From UBA1858 sp963976865 (GTDB lineage Bacteria > Pseudomonadota > Gammaproteobacteria > UBA4575): DNA of 64,000 bases. The notes beneath the pieces are model-generated. The model saw only the letters and a program-made list of their open reading frames with translations, searched no databases and was not told the origin of the DNA. Numbering within the stretch: the stretch's first letter is position 1; each line of letters starts with the position of its first letter. The position numbers and the translations under genes were made by a program. Of this stretch, positions 1 through 6,439 are shown piece by piece. The stretch lies in assembly GCA_963976865.1 (NCBI GenBank), contig CAXBLY010000005.1, positions 1 to 64,000 on the forward strand, in the 5' to 3' direction.

Positions 1-48
1 GAAACACCCGCAGAACGATTTAATCAATGTGTTGCATTGATCGGTTGA
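1..48 (+). pseudogene. C-terminal codons of a probable IS30-family transposase (cut by the window edge)
   Basis: The first 15 codons read in frame 1 as ETPAERFNQCVALIG and then a TGA at 46-48. A TPAERFNxCVA(S/L)xG tail of this kind is, from memory, typical of IS30-family transposases. The 15 bases GGTTGAAAACGCAAC that overlap and follow the stop could be the start of the element's terminal inverted repeat. The rest of the gene lies outside the window, so I cannot tell whether the element is intact. A short in-frame tail of an unrelated protein is the alternative. Confidence 0.4.
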
Positions 49-228
49 AAACGCAACCCTTAGGAGTCATTCGACTATTTGTGATAACAGAGTCCGCATT
101 TGCTCAATTCTATGTTTCACACCTAATCTTTAACTGTTAAAGTAATCAATAACTTGTGTAACTACAGCAGTCGTTTCTAATAATGATATACGGACCGAGC
201 GGGCCCGTTCAGTAACTGTTATGTGTTT
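22..228. other. Non-coding start of the accessory region
   Basis: No credible reading frame lies between the transposase-like tail and the first small gene. A 7-bp inverted repeat (ATCAATG at 23-29, CATTGAT at 35-41) falls in the last codons of that tail. The stretch ends with GTTATGTG at 218-225, the partner of CACATAAC at 494-501. No clear promoter or ribosome binding site precedes the ATG at 231. Confidence 0.4.
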
Positions 229-501
229 TTATGAATAAAGAAACCGAAAGAAAAGTACTAAGGGTAATGCACTTAATAATATTCATTTTGGCTTGTATGT
301 ACGCAATAAAATGCTTATTAAGCGGCGAAATTACTGGGCCCGGTTACGGATATGTAAACATAGAGAGCAACCCAGTCTCATATTGGATAATTTTATTCTT
401 ATTCTTTTTTGTTAGCTTTCGTTCACTAAATTATTTCTTGAAATCTTCTAGTTCAGACTGAAGTCACATTTATTATGACAACAAATAGAACATCACATAA
501 C
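218..501 (+). mobile_element. Possible gene cassette bounded by inverted core-like sites
   Basis: GTTATGTG (218-225) and its exact reverse complement CACATAAC (494-501) flank a single small + strand gene. The left site is 5 bases before the start codon and the right site is 32 bases after the stop. This is the arrangement of R' (GTT-type) and R'' (AAC-type) core sites in integron gene cassettes, and AACAAATCACTCAA after the right site looks like the start of an attC element. I see no complete attC hairpin, no integrase gene and no second cassette of the same kind, so this is only a possibility. Confidence 0.3.
231..461 (+). CDS. Small two-helix membrane protein, unknown function
   Basis: A 76-residue protein that I do not recognise. 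A charged N-terminus (MNKETERK) is followed by a hydrophobic helix at about residues 10-30, a short polar loop with GPGYGYVNIESNP, and a second very hydrophobic, phenylalanine-rich helix at about 50-68. It is probably an inner-membrane protein with both ends on the same side. No Shine-Dalgarno sequence is obvious. The gene is framed by an 8-bp inverted repeat (218-225 and 494-501), as in an integron cassette, and is followed by the first copy of the local ~30-bp repeat. Function unknown. Confidence 0.55.
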   Translation: MNKETERKVLRVMHLIIFILACMYAIKCLLSGEITGPGYGYVNIESNPVSYWIILFLFFFVSFRSLNYFLKSSSSD

Positions 502-527
502 AAATCACTCAATGATGCTGCACGTTA

Positions 528-557
528 ATGACCGCTATTGCGCCGAAAGCCGACCAT
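528..557 (+). repeat. Dispersed ~30-bp repeat, copy 1
   Basis: First of seven related copies. The left half is ATGACCGCTATTG and the right half CGCCGAAAGC, then CGACCAT. The two halves are imperfectly complementary (GCT with AGC, outer TG with CA) and could form a small hairpin. It lies 67 bases after the stop of the 76-residue membrane protein gene and just before the next gene. Confidence 0.7.
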
Positions 558-574
558 GTTATTGAATCTAGTTA

Positions 575-1537
575 ATGATTCATAAAATAATGCAAACTGC
601 TTCGGCATTGGTCTTTTCCGCGCTTGTACCAGCATTGATTTTTAGTGCTCTAAGTGCAAATTTCAAATTATTCTCCGCTGCATTTATTGTAGCTCTGGGT
701 CACTCGATTCTGCTTGGCCTTCCTTGTTACTTGGCTATTAAAAGAAAATCCCAACTCAATTGGATTATCTCGATGTCATTTGGATTCGTGATTGGTTGGA
801 TACCTATGGCACTTTTCATGTGGCCATATAGCCCTGGTGAAAACTTCAATTCTTGGATAGGTGAAACACAGACGATTGTAAATGGCATACCTACAGCACT
901 GGGCTGGATTGAATACTTTAAATCAACAGTTGTTTACGGCATTTTAGGAGCAACTGGAGGATTATTTTTTTGGTTAACTTTATCTTTTTACAGTAAATTA
1001 CTTAATAATCAAGGCAAACGCTTTTTAACTTATTTAATACCATTATTTGCTCTGATCATTTGTGTCGCTATATATGCATTTCCATCTATTACTGCAGATC
1101 GATCTTGTCATAATCCACTTAGGGAGGGCGGAACCAGCATCTCACCTAAAGTAGGTGTTGATGTTGACATTCCATATGAAGAGTGGCCCGTGCTTATAGA
1201 ATTGTTTTCAAACTTTGCTTTAAATAATAATCTTGAGTTTAAGAATTCAAGTGAAAACAGGCCAGGATCGGTTAGATCACTATATCTCAGTATTTGCCAT
1301 GAATCAGGTTTCGTTATTAGTATTGTTGAGCAGAGATGGCCGCATAATAACTACGCTAATATGATACCTGGTCGAGGAATAGGAATTTCCACTTATGAGA
1401 TGGGAAAAAATACGAGCTGGAAAGAGGTGAAAAATAATTTACTTTATGAAATTCAAAATCAATGGCCTGGAAAAATAAATTACAGAGATTCACGCGGAAA
1501 TAAAATTAGTAAAGATGAAACACCGCTTAGTCAATAA
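575..1537 (+). CDS. Polytopic membrane protein with soluble C-terminal domain, unknown
   Basis: A 320-residue protein that I do not recognise. The N-terminal half has about five hydrophobic segments (roughly residues 8-28, 33-53, 63-83, 113-138 and 150-170). The C-terminal ~140 residues are polar and end in KDETPLSQ, so they probably form a soluble domain. Codon use is AT-rich compared with the housekeeping genes further along. The start ATG lies 17 bases after repeat copy 1, and the gene is followed within 10 bases by copy 2, so gene plus repeat form a compact unit. It resembles the orphan genes of accessory arrays. No function is suggested. Confidence 0.6.
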   Translation: MIHKIMQTASALVFSALVPALIFSALSANFKLFSAAFIVALGHSILLGLPCYLAIKRKSQLNWIISMSFGFVIGWIPMALFMWPYSPGENFNSWIGETQTIVNGIPTALGWIEYFKSTVVYGILGATGGLFFWLTLSFYSKLLNNQGKRFLTYLIPLFALIICVAIYAFPSITADRSCHNPLREGGTSISPKVGVDVDIPYEEWPVLIELFSNFALNNNLEFKNSSENRPGSVRSLYLSICHESGFVISIVEQRWPHNNYANMIPGRGIGISTYEMGKNTSWKEVKNNLLYEIQNQWPGKINYRDSRGNKISKDETPLSQ

Positions 1538-1547
1538 ACTTTCGTTA

Positions 1548-1576
1548 ATGTCGCTATTTGCGCCGAATGCTGACAA
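1548..1576 (+). repeat. Dispersed ~30-bp repeat, copy 2
   Basis: Left half ATGTCGCTATTTG, right half CGCCGAATGCTGACAAA. It fills most of the 42-base gap between the stop at 1537 and the next start at 1580. Same orientation as copy 1, with a few substitutions and a one-base shift in the left half. Confidence 0.65.
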
Positions 1577-1579
1577 AAG

Positions 1580-1783
1580 ATGAATAAGCCAACAATTGCA
1601 AATAGGATAGTTCTCGGGTTTATAGTAGTTGTGATAACAGTACCATGCTATTTAGAGCTTGCAGAGTATCTCGACCTTTCTCTTGCTTGGGGTATGCCAC
1701 AAGCACTAATTACTGTAGGAGCTGGGATGGTCATGTTGATTGACCGTTTATATATTATGCTTGCAAAAAGATTTTCTATTTAA
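1580..1783 (+). CDS. Small two-helix membrane protein, unknown function
   Basis: A 67-residue protein with two predicted membrane helices, at about residues 8-26 and 37-58, and a short basic tail (LAKRFSI). I do not recognise the family. The gene sits between repeat copies 2 and 3, and its TAA stop directly touches the ATGACGG of copy 3. There is no clear Shine-Dalgarno sequence, but the preceding repeat ends only a few bases before the ATG. Its length, hydrophobicity and position match the other orphan membrane-protein genes of this array. Confidence 0.5.
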   Translation: MNKPTIANRIVLGFIVVVITVPCYLELAEYLDLSLAWGMPQALITVGAGMVMLIDRLYIMLAKRFSI

Positions 1784-1812
1784 ATGACGGCTTTTGCGCC
1801 GATAAGAGACAA
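1784..1812 (+). repeat. Dispersed ~30-bp repeat, copy 3
   Basis: Left half ATGACGGCTTTTG, right half CGCCGATAAGAGAC. It begins at the base after the stop codon of the preceding 67-residue gene and ends a few bases before the next ATG at 1818, so the intergenic space is essentially the repeat itself. Confidence 0.65.
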
Positions 1813-1817
1813 TTGCA

Positions 1818-2111
1818 ATGAACAGTGTTAGTTTTGGCTTCGTAATATTTTTCTTTTTTGTATTTGCTGTTGGCTCAAAAGTATTCAGCATTAAAACAAT
1901 TATTATTGGCATCGTGGCAAGCATGTTGGGAGTAGGTCTTCTCATATTAAATGACCAATCATTTGGCTATGCGATTTCTGAATCAGTATCACTAAATGTC
2001 CCTCGGAGATCAGCAGGACTGATGACAACTTTATACGGCTGTACCTTAGGGCTTGTATTCAGACTGATACTGAAACTGCTCAATTTAGGAATATGGAAAT
2101 CTAACAAATGA
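1818..2111 (+). CDS. Small polytopic membrane protein, unknown function
   Basis: A 97-residue, strongly hydrophobic protein with three likely membrane helices, at about residues 5-20, 24-44 and 66-88. A polar loop (ISESVSLNVPRRS) separates helices 2 and 3, and the protein ends in a lysine-containing tail (GIWKSNK). Family not recognised. The stop codon TGA at 2109-2111 lies inside repeat copy 4 (the TGA of its opening ATGACC), so the repeat supplies the end of the gene. Codon use is AT-rich. Confidence 0.5.
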   Translation: MNSVSFGFVIFFFFVFAVGSKVFSIKTIIIGIVASMLGVGLLILNDQSFGYAISESVSLNVPRRSAGLMTTLYGCTLGLVFRLILKLLNLGIWKSNK

Positions 2112-2137
2112 CCGCTATTGAGCCGAAAGCAGATATT
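2108..2137 (+). repeat. Dispersed ~30-bp repeat, copy 4
   Basis: Left half ATGACCGCTATTG, right half AGCCGAAAGCAGATATT. It overlaps the stop codon of the 97-residue membrane protein gene. It is one of the best-conserved copies and shares its 13-base left half exactly with copy 1. Confidence 0.7.
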
Positions 2138-2213
2138 CGTCTCATCGAAACAGCTCAATCCTTTAGTATATTTAATTATCAAGATTAATCTGGCCCAATC
2201 TGCTACATAAACA

Positions 2214-3116
2214 TCAAGCGAACGCATCAACTAGAAAATCCACAAAGGCGCGTACTTTCGCGGTGAGGTATTCCCGATGTGGATACACTGCATACACATC
2301 ATGATTTATTTGATCGTAATCGTCTAATATGATTTTCAGGTCGCCATTCGCCACTTCCTTCTCACAGGTGAAGAGCGGTAAGCGAGTGATACCAATGCCG
2401 TTAACTACCATTGCTACTTCAATGATCGAGCTATTACACATTGCGCGAGGATCGACCGTAACATTGGTCCGTACGCCGTCTTTGTGAAAACTCCATTGTG
2501 TCGGCGTTGGCAATAAAGAATAGGCAATACAATCGTGCTGCACTAAATCTTCAGCGTGTTTTGGGTAACCCTTACGTTTTAGATAATCAGGTGATGCTAC
2601 GACCACACCCCTGGACGATGTGAATTTACGTGCCACCAGATTGCTATCTTTGATATCACCGACACGTATAACCACATCATAGCCTTCTGCCACCACATCA
2701 ATAAGCCGGTCATTAAACTCCACTTCCAGTTTCACTTCAGGATAACGGTGCATAAATTGTGGCAAGACATCGAGCAAGTAATTGGTGCCGAAACTTCCTG
2801 GTGCATTAATTCGCAGTAAGCCATTTGGCTTTTCTTGCAATTGGTTAATTGAACGCTCTGCGTTTTCAGCGTCATTTACTATCTGACTGGCGCGTTCGTA
2901 AAAAGCGCGGCCAGTATCGGTAAGGCTGATAGTGCGTGTCGTGCGATTAAGTAAACGGCTACCAAGACGTTTTTCGAGTCGAGTGATCTCTTTACTCACA
3001 TAGGAAGTGGAGTGCCCCAAAGCATGTGCCGCCGCAGTAAACGAGCCGGCATTAACTACCCCAACAAATACAGCCATACCCTCTAATACGTCAGTTTTAA
3101 CGACTTTTCGGCTCAT
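2214..3116 (-). CDS. LysR-family transcriptional regulator
   Basis: A 300-residue LysR-type regulator of usual family length. Residues ~10-68 form the winged helix-turn-helix, with the signature AGSFTAAAHALGHSTSYVS and then the LTDTG end. Residues ~95-295 form the periplasmic-binding-protein-like effector domain. It is transcribed away from the FMN reductase gene at 3273, with 156 bases between the two starts. That is the usual layout in which a LysR protein binds the shared intergenic region and controls the divergent genes, here FMN reductase, pirin, a small membrane protein and a DHFR-like reductase. The effector cannot be read from the sequence. A redox-active or quinone-like compound would fit the neighbours, but that is inference. 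Confidence 0.88.
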   Translation of the reverse strand: MSRKVVKTDVLEGMAVFVGVVNAGSFTAAAHALGHSTSYVSKEITRLEKRLGSRLLNRTTRTISLTDTGRAFYERASQIVNDAENAERSINQLQEKPNGLLRINAPGSFGTNYLLDVLPQFMHRYPEVKLEVEFNDRLIDVVAEGYDVVIRVGDIKDSNLVARKFTSSRGVVVASPDYLKRKGYPKHAEDLVQHDCIAYSLLPTPTQWSFHKDGVRTNVTVDPRAMCNSSIIEVAMVVNGIGITRLPLFTCEKEVANGDLKIILDDYDQINHDVYAVYPHREYLTAKVRAFVDFLVDAFA

Positions 3117-3272
3117 ATTTCACTCTATTATGAGTTAAATGGAAATAATGTCTTTCTATTTACCATATTTATCGTTATCTGTGAACAATTTATAATATTT
3201 TCATGTTATCAACTTAACCGGCATTAATCAGACTTACTGATTGAAACAAGCCAAGTAACTGGAGACAAGAAC

Positions 3273-3842
3273 ATGAACATACTCGCGTTCGCTGCAACTA
3301 GTAGCACAAAGTCTATCAATAACCATCTGGTCAAATACGCTGCCAGCCAGTTTGCCAAACAGGATGAAGATGTAAAAACCGAGATACTTGACCTCAATGA
3401 TTATGAGTTGCCCTTATTCAGTGAAGACAGAGAGGAGCAACTCGGTCAGCCAGAATTGGCAAAGGAGTTTCTATATAAGATTGGTAACAGTGATGCCGTG
3501 ATTATCTCTTTTGCTGAACACAATGGTTCATATGCCGTGGCGTATAAAAACATCTTTGACTGGGCATCACGCATAAACCCGAAAGTATTTCAAAACAAGC
3601 CTATGGTGCTACTTGCTACTTCACCAGGCCCCGGGGGTGGCTCCAATGTTTTGACATCTGCTACGGCATCAGCTCCGCACTTTGACGGTGTGGTAAAAGC
3701 CAGTCTTGCGGTACCCAGTTTCTACGACAATTTTGATATCGAGCAGGGTCGAATCACTAATGCTGAAATTGACAGGCAGCTACTCATCGCTGTGAATAGT
3801 TTAATTGAAACCTCTAATTCAGTAACGGAACAGGTCGCCTAA
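3273..3842 (+). CDS. NADPH-dependent FMN reductase-like flavoprotein
   Basis: A 189-residue flavodoxin-fold protein. It opens with a beta strand and a phosphate-binding loop (MNILAFAATSSTKSINNHL), as in SsuE/ChrR/ArsH-type NAD(P)H:FMN or quinone reductases. The second flavin loop is AEHNGSYAVAYKNIFDW, a variant of the family's PEYNGSxPGxLKNAxDW. A cytosolic flavin or quinone reductase role follows from the family; the true substrate is unknown. A GGAGACAAG Shine-Dalgarno precedes the ATG. The pirin gene begins 22 bases after the stop, and a divergent LysR gene lies upstream, so both probably belong to one regulated unit. Confidence 0.85.
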   Translation: MNILAFAATSSTKSINNHLVKYAASQFAKQDEDVKTEILDLNDYELPLFSEDREEQLGQPELAKEFLYKIGNSDAVIISFAEHNGSYAVAYKNIFDWASRINPKVFQNKPMVLLATSPGPGGGSNVLTSATASAPHFDGVVKASLAVPSFYDNFDIEQGRITNAEIDRQLLIAVNSLIETSNSVTEQVA

Positions 3843-3864
3843 AACCAGATATTGGGAGAATGTT

Positions 3865-4542
3865 ATGGAGATTTTAAAAAGAGATACTTTAAATGAAGGC
3901 GGGTTCGCAGGATTAAAAGAGCACCGTCTAGTAAAGGGTCCGGAAATTTTTGGCCCGCAGGGAAACGATGACGGCAGCTGGCCAGGTCTGGAAAACTTTG
4001 TATACCTCGCCGACGCTCGCTTTATGCCGCACGGTGAAACGCGTATGCACAGTCATCATGAGATAGATGTTATTTCGTTAATGGTCCACGGGAATATCAA
4101 GCATGAGGGTTCTTTGGAGCATGGGAAAGATTTGTCACGTAATGAAGTACAGGTTCAACGTGCTGGTGGAGAAGGCTTCTCTCATAATGAAATTAACCCT
4201 GACGATAACTGGAATCGATTGATACAACTGTGGGTGTTGCCTGAGGTTGCCGGTCAGCCTGCTGGGTATAAAGTTTACAAGCCGGAAACTGGAGAGCTTA
4301 CTCGTATCTATGGTGGCAAAAACAACAGTGACAGTGATTTCGCATCAAAAACAAAAATTGATGTTGGATTGCTTGGTAACGGTCAAAAGGTAGAGGTAGA
4401 TGGTGCATTTCTAGCATACATCACCCGTGGAAAAGGAATTGCAAATAATCAGCAAATACAAGATGGTGATTTGATTCGTGGTAGCTCGTTAACGTTTAAA
4501 GCAAATGAAGATGTGCAGTTGATTGTTGTTCATGGGGGGTAA
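3865..4542 (+). CDS. Pirin-family bicupin protein
   Basis: A 225-residue bicupin of the pirin/YhaK type. The N-terminal cupin carries the metal-site region MHSHHEIDVISLMVHG followed by NIKHEGS. Bacterial pirins act as quercetin dioxygenases or redox-sensing metal proteins, so the chemistry here can only be given as family-level. A GGGAG Shine-Dalgarno lies 8 bases before the ATG. The gene is second in a probable operon with the FMN reductase. The closing cupin (residues ~150-225) is more divergent, as in YhaK-like proteins. Confidence 0.85.
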   Translation: MEILKRDTLNEGGFAGLKEHRLVKGPEIFGPQGNDDGSWPGLENFVYLADARFMPHGETRMHSHHEIDVISLMVHGNIKHEGSLEHGKDLSRNEVQVQRAGGEGFSHNEINPDDNWNRLIQLWVLPEVAGQPAGYKVYKPETGELTRIYGGKNNSDSDFASKTKIDVGLLGNGQKVEVDGAFLAYITRGKGIANNQQIQDGDLIRGSSLTFKANEDVQLIVVHGG

Positions 4543-4549
4543 AAATACA

Positions 4550-4777
4550 ATGAGATCAAATAAACAAGCATTGCCAAATAACCCGCATATAAAGGCTGCC
4601 TTCACTTTCGTATCATTATTACCATTGGTTTATTACATTCCGCCATGGATAATTCACAACCTGACAGATAACCACTTTTTCGTGACGGTGATTTCGCTCG
4701 CGATTATTGTGCCTGTCGTTTCTTATGTCGCTATGCCGCTTTTTAATAAGTCGTTAAAAATGTTAATGAAAAGATAA
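4550..4777 (+). CDS. Small two-helix membrane protein
   Basis: A 75-residue protein with two hydrophobic helices, at about residues 15-33 and 42-65, and a short basic tail ending KMLMKR. The reading frame opens at TTG 4523, but ATG 4550 is preferred because GGGGGG lies about 10 bases before it. It begins 7 bases after the pirin stop, so translation is probably coupled. The pattern LPLVYYIPPW followed by VVSYVAMPLF recalls the two-helix membrane tails found on some antibiotic-biosynthesis-monooxygenase proteins, but that resemblance is weak. Function unknown; context suggests a part in the same redox cluster. Confidence 0.6.
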   Translation: MRSNKQALPNNPHIKAAFTFVSLLPLVYYIPPWIIHNLTDNHFFVTVISLAIIVPVVSYVAMPLFNKSLKMLMKR

Positions 4778-4823
4778 TTTCTAGATTCAAGGTTGTAATA
4801 GTTCTATTTTTTTGGAGAAGAAA

Positions 4824-5333
4824 ATGAAAGCTACACTTTTTTTATCCGTTTCAATCGATGGGATGATTGCTGACAAGAAAGGTATTCCAATGTTTCCTGA
4901 AGGTGCATGGGAAGATTGGTGTTCACATGTAAATGACGCCGGTAACGTGATTGCGGGACGAAGCTCTTTTGAGCAGGTGAATAACCCCGAAATGGGAGCA
5001 GCACTTCATCCTGAATACAAAATTGTACTCTCTACTAAAGACCTTGATTTGTCCGATACAGGATGGCAACAAGCGAAATCTCCCAAAGAGGCTTTAAATA
5101 TTCTGGAGGAGGCTGGTGTTGAAGAGGCGATTATAGGTGGTGGCCGCGCTGTCGCACACGCTTTTATAAATGAGGGGCTTCTGGATCACATTGTCATTGA
5201 CCTGCAACCAATAGCATTTGGTGAAGGTACGCCTATGTTTGGAAATACAATCGATATTCCCCAGCTGAAACTTTTAGAGTTTGCTAACCTACATGATAAT
5301 TCGCTTCGATTGCGATACGAGATTATTAAGTAG
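4824..5333 (+). CDS. Dihydrofolate-reductase-like (RibD C-terminal domain) protein
   Basis: A 169-residue stand-alone RibD_C/DHFR-fold protein. It opens with MKATLFLSVSIDGMIADKKG (SxDGxIA, the family's N-terminal signature). It has a NADPH-binding turn around VIAGRSSFEQ and EAIIGGGRAVAHAFI, and a C-terminal FGEGTPMF. The frame opens at TTG 4812, but ATG 4824 has a GGAGAAG Shine-Dalgarno 4 bases upstream and matches the family start. Such proteins are NADPH-dependent reductases of mostly unknown substrate; it should not be called a true FolA. It is the last gene of the LysR-linked cluster, and repeat copy 5 follows 68 bases after its stop. Confidence 0.82.
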   Translation: MKATLFLSVSIDGMIADKKGIPMFPEGAWEDWCSHVNDAGNVIAGRSSFEQVNNPEMGAALHPEYKIVLSTKDLDLSDTGWQQAKSPKEALNILEEAGVEEAIIGGGRAVAHAFINEGLLDHIVIDLQPIAFGEGTPMFGNTIDIPQLKLLEFANLHDNSLRLRYEIIK

Positions 5334-5401
5334 GGAGTTTGCAAAAATGGGCTCGCTTTGTGAATACTTTACCTATCGCCGCTTACGTAGTATTACATCT
5401 A

Positions 5402-5430
5402 TATCCGCTTTTGCGCCGAATGCAGACATC
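5402..5430 (+). repeat. Dispersed ~30-bp repeat, copy 5
   Basis: Left half TATCCGCTTTTG, right half CGCCGAATGCAGACATC. It lies behind the DHFR-like gene in the same orientation as the other copies. The right half keeps the CGCCGAA-GCAGACAT core. Confidence 0.65.
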
Positions 5431-5575
5431 TATTGAATGGATGTTTTATATGTTAGTTTAACCAGTAGATGCAACACATATTACAAAACTCTCTGCCAGC
5501 GTTTCAAATTCTTATATCTTGCGTGCTGGTAATATAATACACTTTAACGCGATCTATGTGGATAGGAGAAAGAAA

Positions 5576-5782
5576 ATGAATGAAGATACTTTCAATATGT
5601 CACTTCGTAAATTCCTGAAGAAAGTCGGTGTCACTTCGCAGCGCGAAATAGAACATACGGTTCTTGGCGCCATTGAGTCAGGCAAGCTCAAAGGTAATGA
5701 AAAACTTGATGCTAAAGTTATATTGAAAATCGGTGGGATTGAATTAGAGACCGAGATAGATGGAAAAATAGAACTGGAATAG
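5576..5782 (+). CDS. DUF6494-family small protein
   Basis: A 68-residue protein starting MNEDTFNMSLRKFLKKVG and continuing GVTSQREIE. I recognise this as the opening of the small DUF6494 family, which has no assigned function. The frame is open from 5519, but the ATG at 5576 has a GGAG box 8 bases upstream and gives the family start, so it is chosen. The protein is soluble, lysine- and glutamate-rich, with a predicted N-terminal helical part and a C-terminal beta part (KVILKIGGIELETEIDG). Repeat copy 6 follows 16 bases after the stop. Confidence 0.75.
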   Translation: MNEDTFNMSLRKFLKKVGVTSQREIEHTVLGAIESGKLKGNEKLDAKVILKIGGIELETEIDGKIELE

Positions 5783-5798
5783 AACTAACTTTCATTGA

Positions 5799-5828
5799 AT
5801 AACTGTTATTGGCCGCATGCGGAAGTTA
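5799..5828 (+). repeat. Dispersed ~30-bp repeat, copy 6 (divergent)
   Basis: Left half ATAACTGTTATTG, right half GCCGCATGCGGAAGTTA. This is the most divergent copy, but its position (just after a stop, same strand) and its core ATTG-GCCG-A-GC spacing match the family. It contains the self-complementary GCCGCATGCGG, so it may also fold by itself. Confidence 0.45.
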
Positions 5829-5842
5829 AACATTAACATCCT

Positions 5843-6205
5843 ATGAAGATGGTTATTTGGCTTGGCATTATCACTCTGCTTCTATTTGCAGTTGGAAGGC
5901 TTTACATTAAAGACGCTACATCTGTAGAACAAGCGATAATTGTTGAAGAATATATAAAAGATTACTGCCGCAACTATAATCATTATCCTAAAACTGAATA
6001 TTTGGTAAATCAATTCCCTGATTTATTTCAAAATAATGATTGGTATTATTGGCCAAATCAAACCTGGACTGTAGCAACATTTCAGTATCCTATGACATTG
6101 CCGCTGCCAACTGCTATTGGTCATTCAAAAATTTCAGAATTTTTCCCTATTATTTATTCTTATGCTGTTAAGCACCCCTGTAAAGATTTAATACCGGAAG
6201 ATTAA
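5843..6205 (+). CDS. Membrane-anchored small protein, unknown function
   Basis: A 120-residue protein with one N-terminal membrane helix (about residues 3-20, VIWLGIITLLLFAVGRL), followed by a soluble part rich in tyrosine, tryptophan and asparagine. Two cysteines (in DYCRNYN and HPCKDL) could form a disulfide if the domain is periplasmic. Family not recognised. The gene lies between repeat copies 6 and 7 and is AT-rich like the other orphan genes of the region. No clear Shine-Dalgarno sequence; the ATG lies 14 bases after copy 6. Confidence 0.5.
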   Translation: MKMVIWLGIITLLLFAVGRLYIKDATSVEQAIIVEEYIKDYCRNYNHYPKTEYLVNQFPDLFQNNDWYYWPNQTWTVATFQYPMTLPLPTAIGHSKISEFFPIIYSYAVKHPCKDLIPED

Positions 6206-6267
6206 GCTAGTATAATAATGGATTACAGATTCTCTTTGAATCAAAAGAGATGATGTCAGGAAGCTAA

Positions 6268-6297
6268 ATAACCGCTACTGGGCCGATAATAGACATT
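6268..6297 (+). repeat. Dispersed ~30-bp repeat, copy 7
   Basis: Left half ATAACCGCTACTG, right half GGCCGATAATAGACATT. Last recognisable copy; none was seen after this point. It lies 63 bases after the stop of the preceding membrane-anchored protein gene. A short hairpin with AGAGA arms (around 6231-6250) precedes it. Confidence 0.6.
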
Positions 6298-6439
6298 ATA
6301 AATAGAATTATCGAGAGTTTGCCTCTTGTGTTTACTAATGGTTATTACAGACGCCAAGTTGATTGCGTCTATCTTTTGCTTTTTTCAGCAATGGAGCGTC
6401 AAACAAATCAGTGGTAGAGTGGTGCATGGAGACTGATTA

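Noticed and set aside
1748..2230. Two minus-strand frames opposite the small membrane-protein genes
   Set aside because: They overlap three repeats and two + strand genes, lack ribosome-binding sites and show no family-like pattern; they are antisense shadows.
528..6297. CRISPR array formed by the ~30-bp repeats
   Set aside because: The spacing is far too large and irregular (about 200 to 3,300 bases), and whole genes lie between copies.
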